Positions 10,611 to 21,242 of a DNA stretch of 52,240 bases are shown here, one piece after another. Position numbers and translations under genes: made by a program. This DNA comes from Gonium pectorale (taxonomy: Eukaryota > Chlorophyta > Chlorophyceae > Chlamydomonadales > Volvocaceae). Below the pieces are notes generated by a model that was given only the letters and a program-made list of their open reading frames with translations, did not search any database and had not been told where the DNA came from. How positions within the stretch are numbered: the stretch's first letter is position 1; each line of letters begins with the position of its first letter. The stretch spans positions 108,625 to 160,864 of the forward strand of contig LSYV01000004.1 in assembly GCA_001584585.1 (NCBI GenBank). Reading direction: 5' to 3'.

Positions 10611-10866
10611 CCCACATGCAGAAGGTCGCCCTCGTCATCACGAAGGACTGCGTTGACACATACTCTGGGACCTGGGTGAGGGGCCCGAGAATGCAGGTTA
10701 GCCGCTTAGCCCTGCCTTGGACGGCCAAGTACCGGTAAAGAGCACGCAAGGGCTCACCGGGCTTGACGTCGAGGATTAGGTAAACTTTTGTGTGGTCCCT
10801 GCTATGCAACTCAAGCAAGCCGGCGCCTTGGAGCTTCCGCGTCGCCGCCCCTGAAGCAAGGCACAC
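10611..10866 (-). CDS. Candidate exon, locus B
   Basis: This minus-strand frame contains LLELHSRDHTKVYLILDVKP and EPLRALYRYLAVQGRAK, ending at ATG/GTGAGT (a strong donor) near 10611. It has ordinary globular composition, unlike the Ala/Ser linkers downstream. No family is recognised. It lies directly upstream of the exons at 10094-10522 and has the same strand. Confidence 0.4.
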
Positions 10867-11017
10867 CTGGGCACAACATCGACGGTCATAGTGACCTCTG
10901 CCGCTGCATCATTACCCGCCAGCGACAAGCACGCTACCTTATCCTTGCACCTGTCATGTCCGCAGAAGTTACACCTGCTGCAGAGGCAATGCGGGTGTTG
11001 CATCACGAATATCGGTC

Positions 11018-11450
11018 TTGCAAAGCAAATCCTCCAGCTTATCAGCCGCTAGGTGCTACCCACTTGCTTCTACTGCGGAGCAGCGAGGCTATGGGCTGCA
11101 AAGCTCCACCGTTGCGCTCGGTAACGTCCAACTCATCCGACCGCGCAAGACTCTTCCAAATGAGGTGCATTTTAGGGCAACGCGGGCCACATCGGAGATT
11201 GCACCATACAGGTAGTGCTAGCAAACACAACTTATATCCGGCGACATGCAAGTATTCAGTCGATAATGGATAGCTTCTATATCCAAGACCTGTTCTGCAG
11301 CCCTGCTCTGCAGCTTTTGCACCTCGGTGACGAGACGCTCGTCCGCACGGCGCCAAGTCAGCAACTTTGATACATGATCGGGGCAACATACCATCGATGT
11401 AAACATCCAAGAATTTGCTAACGGACCCAACGCAGTCCTCAGTGACACAC
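11018..11450 (-). CDS. Candidate 5' exons, locus B
   Basis: Two minus-strand frames here read as plausible protein. One (about 11218-11448) includes a helical, charged stretch, ADERLVTEVQKLQSRAAEQV, likely a short coiled coil. The other (about 11050-11215) contains CPKMHLIWKSLARSDELDVT and QPIASLLRSRSK. They may be successive exons of the gene continuing at 10866. Neither start nor junctions are settled. Confidence 0.3.
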
Positions 11451-11890
11451 ATGCGATGCCGGTTCAGGTACCCCTTAGCGCCTTAGGTTCACGTACCGTA
11501 GCAGCATATGGCCCCAGCCGCCTGTCGTCTTCAGAATCATTCGTTTGCCCTGACCAAGGAAAGGTAGAGGCGCGGGTGTTGAGTGCAAATATATGCTTTA
11601 GTTCATGGGTCTCCGCGAGGGTCGACACAGCAATCTGTAGGGACCGACAATGCTGCTTGCTGGACGACTAGGCACGTACCCTCCATCAAACTCGGGGATA
11701 CGGTACCTTCGGTACGAACTGGGGTCAACTTGGGCCACGGTTAGCTATACAAGGATTTGATAATAATCAGCAGAAAGACCACTAAACACCAATGCCATAC
11801 CAACCCCTCACCCCTACAACGGTTCTTGCCCTATTGCCCTACTGCCGTTGACAGTCCGCGATTACAGCCCCTCACAATCCGCCCACCTAC
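11451..11890. other. No gene seen
   Basis: This stretch contains no supported coding region. A GGTACC-TTC-GGTACGA inverted motif lies near 11701-11719. The right end is the intron following the 11891-12054 exon. Confidence 0.4.
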
Positions 11891-12054
11891 CTGAACTGCG
11901 CAAGCTCCCTCCCATCTCGCCCATCTCCCAGTGCGCCTCTGAAATGGCGTCCAGGGCCGCGATGAAGGGGCCGCAGCACGTCGGGCGCTTCTTGAACTGT
12001 TCGGACAGCTTTGCCAGCAGCAGGTTCCGGGCGGCGTGGGAGAGGGACAGGCAG
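11891..12054 (-). CDS. Orphan internal exon, unknown gene
   Basis: This is a 164-bp minus-strand exon bounded by CCGCAG upstream and TTCAG/GTAGGT downstream. It reads cleanly in one frame: SLSHAARNLLLAKLSEQFKK, then RPTCCGPFIAALDAISEAHW, then EMGEMGGSLRSS. It looks like a conserved globular exon and is open only in the frame that splice sites predict (two bases of the first codon come from upstream). I could not place the neighbouring exons with confidence. A possible piece reading KPHDGKNIRNMAYCN lies at about 12425-12470. The gene may extend into the assembly gap to the right. Confidence 0.5.
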
Positions 12055-13318
12055 CTGCGGGTGGGGCAGGGGAAATGCCGAATGAGCGGTGAGTCTTTGA
12101 AAGTGGGACTGGCCCAAAGCGGCAGGGAAGGCCGTGAAAACTGGAAGGCAGGGGCCGAAGCTGGGAAGCGCCGCAGGGCGCACTGTGGCAGAGCGGGAGG
12201 GCTCTGTTAGGTAGCAATAACCCGGTTTGGGAGACAATAGGGGGTGGGGCCGAGACGCGCTGCTGGGCTCGCATGCAGAGGCCAAAAAGAATGGAACAAG
12301 GAAGGCGGCACACCGCAAGCTGCCCCCACACCCGTACTTGTGCACACGTTTCCGTCCTTCGGCTGTCCCCGTTCCCTCCCCAGCCCCCGCTCGTCCGTGA
12401 GCCAGGGAGGCCGGGAGCCTGTTGCAGTAGGCCATGTTGCGGATGTTCTTACCATCGTGCGGCTTGCGACCTGGGGTGGGGTGAGGATGGGGCAAAGGTT
12501 GGGGTATAGGGGCACAGGCCTGCTGAGGACGCTTGCGCCTCGTCCATGCATCCCTCCATCCCCACGCGTTGCCCTTTCTGCCGCTCGCTTTTATACGTCG
12601 GCGCCGCCGCTCCCGCGCCCTCACACGCCCGGTCTCTGACCGGCCCCTCTCCCACTCGCACCGCGCCTCCCCCATCCTTCTCCCGCCGCAGGGGCGCGCC
12701 CCGTACAGTGTGGGGTCCATCGTTCAAAGCTCTGCGCGACGGAGGCGCGGCGGGCGCGGGGCCTGGGATCAGGGCATCGCAGAGGAACAGGGCCAGGACG
12801 GGGTGTCGGGGCGGGGTGGACACTTTGGCGAGCAGCAAGTGGTGCTACAAGCCCTGTATTGGTTGTGCACGGAATGGCGCGGCGCGGCGGCAAGGGAGCA
12901 ACTGTTTCCGAGCCGCGCAGCTGTGAATGGGCTACGCCACGCGCTGCTACGGCAAGCATCATTCTCTATCCATTGTTGATTGAATGTACAACCACTCTTG
13001 AACTCAAGGGGCCTTGCCAAGGTGATAGTTTGAGGGTGGGCTTTCGCTGCTGAGAGACGGTGCGGAGACAGTCGCAATACATACCTAGGAGATCTACGGC
13101 TAGTAGCATCGTCGTATCGCTAATCGCTTCTTGGCCGTAGCGCCGAGACCATCAACAACGAACTAACGGTAACCGACTCCGTTGAGTTGAGTTCTTGAGT
13201 ACTTGAGAACTTGACAACTTGAGTTTCCCCCGTTACCTCATTCCCTCATACCCAACTGCCGAAGCACATCTTGTTCTCTGGCTGGCATTCATGGGGGCGT
13301 TCACTGATGGGGTTGGGG
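12055..13318. other. GC-rich region flanking the orphan exon
   Basis: Open frames on both strands overlap heavily and are Arg/Pro/Ala-rich, the usual GC shadow pattern. Further exons of the minus-strand gene may be hidden here, but none can be defended. At 13184-13226 there is a run of TTGAG/CTTGA motifs. Confidence 0.35.
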
Positions 13319-13324
13319 GCTGGG

Positions 13325-13376
13325 ACGAACGTCACATGTCTTGCTCTGTACCCGCCCGCCCTATTGGAAACGTCGC
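13325..13376 (+). repeat. Retroelement-like repeat fragment running into the gap
   Basis: About 50 bp (GGGACGAACGTCACATGTCT and onward to GGAAACGTCGC) matches the reverse complement of about 28159-28212 inside the broken retrotransposon. This fragment meets the N run directly, so the unsequenced gap probably contains more of a related element. Confidence 0.6.
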
Positions 13377-14160
13377 NNNNNNNNNNNNNNNNNNNNNNNN
13401 NNNNNNNNNNNNNNNNNNNNNNNNNNNNNNNNNNNNNNNNNNNNNNNNNNNNNNNNNNNNNNNNNNNNNNNNNNNNNNNNNNNNNNNNNNNNNNNNNNNN
13501 NNNNNNNNNNNNNNNNNNNNNNNNNNNNNNNNNNNNNNNNNNNNNNNNNNNNNNNNNNNNNNNNNNNNNNNNNNNNNNNNNNNNNNNNNNNNNNNNNNNN
13601 NNNNNNNNNNNNNNNNNNNNNNNNNNNNNNNNNNNNNNNNNNNNNNNNNNNNNNNNNNNNNNNNNNNNNNNNNNNNNNNNNNNNNNNNNNNNNNNNNNNN
13701 NNNNNNNNNNNNNNNNNNNNNNNNNNNNNNNNNNNNNNNNNNNNNNNNNNNNNNNNNNNNNNNNNNNNNNNNNNNNNNNNNNNNNNNNNNNNNNNNNNNN
13801 NNNNNNNNNNNNNNNNNNNNNNNNNNNNNNNNNNNNNNNNNNNNNNNNNNNNNNNNNNNNNNNNNNNNNNNNNNNNNNNNNNNNNNNNNNNNNNNNNNNN
13901 NNNNNNNNNNNNNNNNNNNNNNNNNNNNNNNNNNNNNNNNNNNNNNNNNNNNNNNNNNNNNNNNNNNNNNNNNNNNNNNNNNNNNNNNNNNNNNNNNNNN
14001 NNNNNNNNNNNNNNNNNNNNNNNNNNNNNNNNNNNNNNNNNNNNNNNNNNNNNNNNNNNNNNNNNNNNNNNNNNNNNNNNNNNNNNNNNNNNNNNNNNNN
14101 NNNNNNNNNNNNNNNNNNNNNNNNNNNNNNNNNNNNNNNNNNNNNNNNNNNNNNNNNNNN
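13377..14160. other. Assembly gap (784 Ns)
   Basis: The bases are unknown. Open frames that cross the gap are artefacts. Confidence 1.
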
Positions 14161-17100
14161 TAAGAGGGCGGTAAGGGGGCTGCGACCCCTGGGTCGGCGC
14201 TGTCGCCGTTGCCCTGGTGGACCCCCGCGCGCCCCTGAAATATACTTATGAGCTCGCCTGCTCTATAACCTCTACCATCTACCCCTAGTTAATAGATTAC
14301 AGGCACAGACCTACGCCCCGATAGCGATGGGGTACGGGGTATGTGCACAAATCCAGCGCACCTCGGCAGCGATATGGGTTTCATCGTGGTTGTTTGCCGT
14401 GGGTCCCTTCCCCTCAACGTTACACTAAGCCTCACGGGCCGCATGCACCACAACCCATTTGCGTCGCGCAAACTGCTAACAGCATCGGCATTACAGCTAG
14501 CTGCGGATGTCCCCCGGCTGGTCCGCTACTGGTCCCCGCCTAGCAGCTCTGTCCACGCCGTTCTAGACCTGTCCTGGACCAACGGACTCGTTAGGCACAC
14601 AGACCCTTTCTGAAACTGGAATTTTAGCGTCTTCATTTGCAGTCAACCGCCTGCATATCAGTCAACGCTAGGTGGTGCAACACCTTTCAGTACGCTGCGG
14701 CGACCACCTCGGCAAGAAGTTCGCAAGTCCGCAAACCCACGTTGGCTGCCCAACGCATCAACTACTCAGAGCAAGAATGCGCGGACTCGGTGGTAATCAG
14801 ATCACCTGGCGGTACGACATTCCCACATTGAGTGCGCGCGAAACGGCTTGAAATTCCTACAGCGTCAGACATATCAAATCCGTTCGAAGGCGGTGCTCTG
14901 GCACTTCAGCGCAGTTAAGCGGCCCCCTCGTACGGGGAGTTGACCAGTCAGCGCCGGTGCAAATCCTTGGTGGCCAGTTCCCCTTAAAGCCCCTCATTCC
15001 CAGGAACCCAAGCTACTCGTGCTTTTGTTACGCATTAGGCAAGGCCTGCTCCCGGTGGCAACCAACGCCCCGGCGCTTGTTCCATTTCGGTGGACAACTG
15101 TTGTGCAACCGACCGCAACGTCGGGCCGAGCTGGTTTCGGGTCACACACCCGGTTCACGAGCCAGAGCTCTACGTTCCAAGCAGCGCGAACGAGGGTGCG
15201 GGCCTGCAATGGCGTGATGCGCGGTGCGCACACTCGCTCACAGTGCCCGCGCCTTGGGCAATGGAGACACCGCGTACTCGAGGGCAAGGGCTGTATGACT
15301 TGGGGTCGGCGTTGCAAGTTGATGGCGGTTTGGCCGGGTCCGCAGATATATCAGGCGGCCTTTCTTGCACGCAGCGCCGGCCCGCTTTCGCGGGATGTGC
15401 TATCTTTTTATCAGCATAAACACATTAGTGTGGCGTGTGCATGCTGGGGCTGTGCCAGCCACAAGAGGCAGGCCGCTCCTGTGGAGTTACGAGGAAGGGA
15501 GTGACAAGGAGTCGATTCACCGGACTTCTTGCTCTGAGTGAAATTGAGTGAACGTATTGAGCTGCATGCATGCGTGTGGCTAAGCCGCGGGTGGCACCTT
15601 ATACCGTGATGCAACGGGTGCTCGGGTGCTGCATGGTTCAGCGGATCCCAGCCAGCAGCAGAATATCCAGCTAATATCGCGTGCTTCGATGCGACTACAT
15701 ACAGCGTGCGGAGCTTCCCCGCCGATAGTGCAGTGTGCCATAGAGCGTAAGACCGTGGCGTTGGGTCCTGTCCCGGAGGCGGTACGTGCTGCGGCCTCCG
15801 CACCATGCGCGGCATGCAGACAGCAGGCCACCACCCGGGAGCCGGTACTGAGTGGCGCAAATCAAAACCGATTCCGTCCGCAGGCCAGAAGTGCTCATCA
15901 GCAGCCACAGCTTCACAGCCTGCATCAAGACGGCCCGTGAGCGTAGAGCTAGCTCGGCAAGGGCCGCTGGGGACCGTAACCGTGTCGTCCCGTTCTATCA
16001 CCGTCCTATTGCAACACAAAGTCTATCTGTCGTGCACGCTGACCGTTTAGCGTGCATTTCACGTGCACACCTGTGACAAGCGGCGCGCCACTTTCCCCGA
16101 CACAGTGGGGATGGCCAAGGTTTGGCCTGCAGCGCTTAGAAAGAGAAACAACTGCCGATCATGTCTCGGTGCTGCAAACGAAACGGTATCGAAAGAGGTG
16201 CGAAAGTTTGTCTGCTCGGCTTGAGGGGCGAAAGGTGAATCACGCGGTCGTGCCCTTACAATACTCAAACGCCAGCATGCTGACTGACGATCCGGGCCTA
16301 CTTGTCGCTCATGGGCCACTGCAAAACGAGCGCAGCGCGGCACAAGAGCTGTAACGCTAAATGCCACAGATCTGAGCTGCAATCACAACAGCACCGTACA
16401 CCATACAACGCACGCACACACTCATGCTGTAAAATGAACGCGTACACCAAACGGATGCGACACATCACCGCCCTCGACTCCTTCCGTTTGCGGCACGACA
16501 CTGCAACCCCCGTGACCGCATGCAGCGCTGCTTCCACTTCACGATAGCTCGTTACAGCTGACAGCTGCAGAATCTCGTTTGTTTATGTCAGAAAAGAAGA
16601 GTTGAAAGATGTATGTAAACGTGCCAAATCCGGCAAAACACGAACAGCGTCCACAGCTGTCAATCAAGGGGCATCGGTATCCTCATGATCGTTTGCTCGT
16701 CATGATAAACACATTGTGCTCCCAGAAGAGTACACCGCATCAGCAGAAAACCGGGCTATGCACGAGCAGAACAGGTGCACGGGCCCTAACACTATCGCAC
16801 CACCATCACGTATAACCACGTTATGTTGCAAGGCCCCCCGTGAGCAGCGCTGAAGTTACGGCACAACGGCCTACCGAGAACTTATGGTGGAAGGTCCATG
16901 TACGTGCAGAGTGATATCGACAAAGACACGCTTGCGCAGCGCAATGTGCTGGGTGCGGCCAGGATGCCAGCACCAAGCCAGCCATACCGCGGACGCAAGC
17001 AGGTCCAGAGAGAGAGCAAGCTATTTGGCTATCCGTCACAACTTCGACAGAAGGCTGCCAGCGCCGCCATTGAACCGTGTGCCGAGCAGCTGGCGAGGCG

Positions 17101-17537
17101 CTACCTGCAAATGGCATGGGACGGAGCGGCCTTTCAATCCGAAATGTGGGCAGTCTATCCCTTAATGACGCTGAATAAAACAACAGGTGCACCACATTGG
17201 GTGCGCCTCACGCACCTTCTTCGCAGGTGAGCTGGCGATGACAGTGCGGGCACGGGACATCTTCGTAGGCGAATCGGCCCACTTTGGGGCAGCGACGTCC
17301 GAGTTGTCCGAGTTGACCGGCTGTGGGCATACAATCGGGACGCGCGGAGACGGCAACCATGACGCAAGGCCGTCTCTTGTGCATACGGTGCATGCGAATC
17401 AGCAAGTGACAGCGGCGTCAGATTGCCGGGCACTGCTCGAAAAGATACTGGCATAGGCCGCCACACGTGTGCAAGCCACCTTCACATACAGTACAACACG
17501 CATGTACCAGGCGCGGAAACAGGCGCGGAAATAGTCA
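14161..17537. other. Long stretch without a recognisable gene
   Basis: Many frames of 60-200 codons exist on both strands, but none shows a domain, signal or coherent splice structure. A plus-strand frame at 16898-17230 (110 codons, containing QVQRESKLFGYPSQLRQKAA) reads more evenly than the others and might be an exon. I cannot support it further. Confidence 0.4.
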
Positions 17538-18793
17538 TTAATAACGCACCATGCGGAGCGGCGAGCACTGATCCTCGTGCATCACGACGGGTGAGGACGC
17601 AGGCGACGTACCCACGAGCGTGGCCGCTGCCGGGGCTGTCGACACCTGCTGCAACCGCGAGTGCTCCTTGCGTACCGCAACGAGAGAGGCCGTGGGCGGC
17701 ATCACCACGTGCGGGGCTGCGGCCGAAGCTGCTTGCGACCCCTTCCAGGCCGGCTGATGTAGTTGCGGAGCCATGGGCAGAGCGGCAGTAGCTAGCACCG
17801 TGCACGACTGGAGCGCACGCGGGACCTTGGTCAGCTGCTGTCGACCAGACGGGTCTCCTTCATGCGGCGCCTGGATGGTCAGCAGCAGCTGGCTGGCCCT
17901 GTTCGGCCGCCGCCTGGCCATGTGCTCCTGCAGACAGGTAAAGGAGGAGGGTGCGTTCATCGTGGGGCAGGGTGCTGCTGTGGAGGGTGGACGCGAACAG
18001 TGCAAAGCGCGATTCTGGCGCCAACTAAAACCGACGCCAAACCACCCGCGACCCAAGCCAAAACCTAGATCCAAGCTGGTGCTGATGCCGGGGTGCGCGA
18101 AGAGCGTGGCCCTTAGCTGAGCACGTTGATGGGTTGTTGATGACGTGCACACTCCGTCTTACGACAAGACCATGCCTTAGCGTTCGCGCTTACCGCAGTG
18201 TAGAAATTCCACAGGTGCTCCGGTGATGTCAGAAGCTGTGCCATGGCCGAGGACTGGGCGGCTCGCGAGGACGCGCCCGTAGAAGGGTCTGCGCTGGCAC
18301 GCTGGGCGGTCGTGGCTTGAGCTGCAGCTGGCTGTGTGGTGGTTCGCTCGTCAGCCGCGTGCGAAGTGGTGGTGGCCACCTGGTCGGTGGTGTCACGCTC
18401 ATCAGCGGCAGAGTGGGCAGCGGCGGGGCGTGAGGTGGACGGATGGGCAGCATCAGCCACATCGGATGTGGTGTGAGCGGTGGCGGGTTGGACGGCGGGG
18501 CACTCGTTGGCAGGAGGGTGGACGGTGGAGGGCTCGTCCGCAGCGTGTTCGTCAGCTGCAGGGTTGGCGGTGACCAATACGTTTGTGACTTGCTTCTTGG
18601 CAGCCGGTTTGGCATCGGTGGACCCACGGTTGGCGGTATTGTTGGCGTTGGGCTCGTTACGGTTGGATGAGTCAGCGGCTGGCTGTTCGGTTGTGAGGTA
18701 GGGTACGGTAGCCGTGTCGACGTCAAGTTCGGCGTCAGGCTCGTCAGAGGTGGGCTTGACGGCCAAGGGACGAGTTGCAGGTTCGGTGTCCAT
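17538..18793 (-). CDS. Thr/Ala/Asp-rich low-complexity segment
   Basis: Two overlapping minus-strand frames of 226 and 204 codons lie here. The first (18113-18793) is strikingly rich in Ala, Thr, Asp, Glu and Pro, with recurrent ADE/AADE and TT motifs, which implies a disordered tail or linker if expressed. It lies downstream of the membrane-protein-like frame at 19089-19700 on the same strand and could be that protein's tail. There is no domain and no firm start or splice sites. Confidence 0.3.
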
Positions 18794-19088
18794 CCACGTG
18801 TTTCCGGTGGTCTGTTAGGGAGGTGATAATGATCCGGAGAGGTTAGGCTGCTACACGTACGAACTCCAACTGCAACAAACACTTTACCTCCATCACCAGC
18901 ATCTTGATGTCTTGATGGTGTGGTGATGATTCTCTAAGGATGTCGCCATCCCTCGTCCAAAGCTCCTGTTGGGCCTGACAAGGGAAGGCATGGGGTAGCG
19001 GTGCTGCTTGCAAGCAGGCATTGAGGTAGAGGCAGGGAGAGGCACGTGCATGCGCGTCGCCAAAGACAGAAGACACGTCAGCCCCAAC

Positions 19089-19700
19089 TCAGATCTTATT
19101 AACAATGCGTGGTAAATGTGAGCCAGCATCGATTCCGTTGTCCCGGAGTGAAGGTGAACCGGCTGCAACCACAGTAGTCCTCCATGTACGCACCGTTACG
19201 GCCTTCGTTATCCAGACTTGCAGCTCGTCGACGAGCAGCTCGTTATCCGTTCCGATGCTCTCCAGCCTGCGCCGTAGCTGGTTCAGCTCCTTGCTTGCAA
19301 GGACGAGGCACAGTACCCAACCAACTTCGAAGGCCCGAATCAACGCAAGCGCCATCGGTGGTACGCATAGCAGAAACCAGCATGCTGCATCATGCCGCAC
19401 TACATCAAGAACGGCAGCCTTTGGGTATTCCTTGGGGGCGTCAGGAGTCATCGCGTCGCAGCCTTGGTCCACAAGCAGCGGCCTTCGAGGCGCCCTCCGC
19501 ATGAACGTCAGGTAGCACACACCGAAACCCATTGCAAAGCAGGTCGCGGCGGCCCATATGCACACCCGGACGCCGACAACTCCTGCGAGAAACATACAAG
19601 GTCGATCGGTTACTTCTGTCTCCGGCGCAAGGGAATATCCGCCGAGACTTGGTAGAAACATGCAGGTCCCACATGCAAGCACCAGGATGAGCGACAGCAC
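19089..19700 (-). CDS. Putative multi-pass membrane protein
   Basis: This is a minus-strand frame of 203 codons. It has three hydrophobic stretches long enough to span a membrane: residues about 1-24 (beginning MLSLILVLACGTCMFLPS), about 37-66 (containing VCIWAAATCFAMGFGVCYL) and about 106-135 (containing CWFLLCVPPMALALI). A charged segment follows, with KELNQLRRRLESIGTDNELL. The first hydrophobic stretch could be a signal anchor, or the frame could be an internal exon of a larger gene including 20394-21242. No family is recognised. The hydrophobic pattern is clear, but expression is not shown. Confidence 0.4.
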   Translation of the reverse strand: MLSLILVLACGTCMFLPSLGGYSLAPETEVTDRPCMFLAGVVGVRVCIWAAATCFAMGFGVCYLTFMRRAPRRPLLVDQGCDAMTPDAPKEYPKAAVLDVVRHDAACWFLLCVPPMALALIRAFEVGWVLCLVLASKELNQLRRRLESIGTDNELLVDELQVWITKAVTVRTWRTTVVAAGSPSLRDNGIDAGSHLPRIVNKI

Positions 19701-20393
19701 CTTCTAAGGAATTGGGCTGATGGACGCCAGCGCCCTGGTGATGAACCTGCCGGGAGCCAGACAGAAGCGGTACAACGGGCACGGGATCTCTTTTTCTAGG
19801 TGTCTCGTTCCTTAACATGTGTTGTTCCTACTGTTGCCTTGTGAGTCGCCATCTTGAAACCAAGCGCATGGTATGGTACAGCACAGACACGGCACAGACA
19901 CGGAACAAGTTGTACCGAATTAGGGTTGCATGACTACAACCCTGCATTGCCTAATGAAAAGTCTGGAATCAAACGGTGCCAGAAACGGAATCACCTCAGC
20001 AGGCAACGTTTGCTGTGGACGGCATCCATCGCGAATGCTCACCTGGATGGGAGCCATACATGGAGTAGATGGCAAGACAGCATCGGTATGCTCGGCAGCG
20101 TCGTCGGACATACTGGTGGCCCACTTCACCGCAGATGCATCGGACATCAGGCGCTCAGCAGCGCTGTCGCTCCCGCCGCCGTCAGTCCACGGGGGAGGCG
20201 GTGCTTGCGGTGCAGAACCGGTCGAGCGGCTTGCGTGAGACCCCTACATTATTCGGGAACGTCACGCAGAATTCATCGGAAATTGCTTGACGGCACGTGC
20301 GACGCGTTCAGCAGGTAGGCGGGGAGCGTGAGATGAAGACCGTGTGACTCAGCGTAGGGGTGCCGGTTGCTGCTTACCGTGTCAGGGGGCGTG

Positions 20394-21242
20394 TCAGCGT
20401 GCGAGCATGAAGGTGATGAGGACTTCGGCGTGTGCGGATCCTACAGCGTTGCGCAAAGCAGTTAGGTCGCGACCAGTAACGGCAGCCCCGCTCGCTAATG
20501 TCGTGCAGTAATCCCAGCACAAAGGAGCAACCAGAGAACCGTTAGCCCCTGCATTACCAAAGCTTGCCTCTAGAACTACAACCGGCAACGTAGGCTGAAG
20601 GGTGGCTCCACAGTCGTGCAAATTGCAATTACGAGTACCGTTGCCTAATTGCTCATCAGAGGCTGGCTTGGAGGACAGGTGCCCAACGCGAGGGTTTGGA
20701 GCTACCGGCACTGAGGAGTTGTTGTGCTTTCCGTCGACGGCCAGCAAAGGTGACCCTCGTAATGACAAAAACAACCGGTTTGCTTGAAAGGATGGCGGCT
20801 TGGGCGCGTCCTGGGCCTGGTGCAGTTGCAGGCGGTCAACAAGGCGAATTCAGTGCAAGGTTATCACTGAAAAAGATGATATCAACTATTGTCCTAAAAC
20901 CGTAAATGCTCTTCATTGGCAGAGAACAAGCATACGTACCAGCAGTACCTCAAGAGGTTTTGGTATTGGGCACATGATGTGCAGCGACGGCGCAGTACCC
21001 CGCGCGCCGACAGCTGCCTCGTTCTTGGTTAAAACTTCTTGAACTGTTCGAAAGGCTGACGTGTTGTACAGGCTACCGTCCCACGGCAACGCTGCAGGAG
21101 CAGATGCGAATGGGCATGCCGCATATTGCCGCCGCGTGTTCAGAGCGTACAAACCACAGTCGGCGACCGACTGGGAGGATACATTGCTGAAGCGATGGCA
21201 GACCGCCGAGCCGTCTCGCTTCATCTTGACGGTGTCACACAC
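20394..21242 (-). CDS. Candidate exons of a secreted or membrane protein
   Basis: There are two minus-strand frames, at 20913-21242 and 20394-20774. They read coherently, with PWDGSLYNTSAFRTVQEVLT and SLHIMCPIPKPLEVLLV in the first, and LPVVVLEASFGNAGANGSLV and CWDYCTTLASGAAVTGRDL in the second. N-glycosylation sequons and scattered cysteines fit an ectodomain. Same-strand membrane segments follow at 19089-19700, so a single receptor-like gene is possible. Junctions are unproven and the family is unknown. Confidence 0.3.

Noticed and set aside
13219..14251. Long plus-strand open frames over 300 codons across 13219-14251
   Set aside because: They consist almost entirely of the N run and are artefacts.
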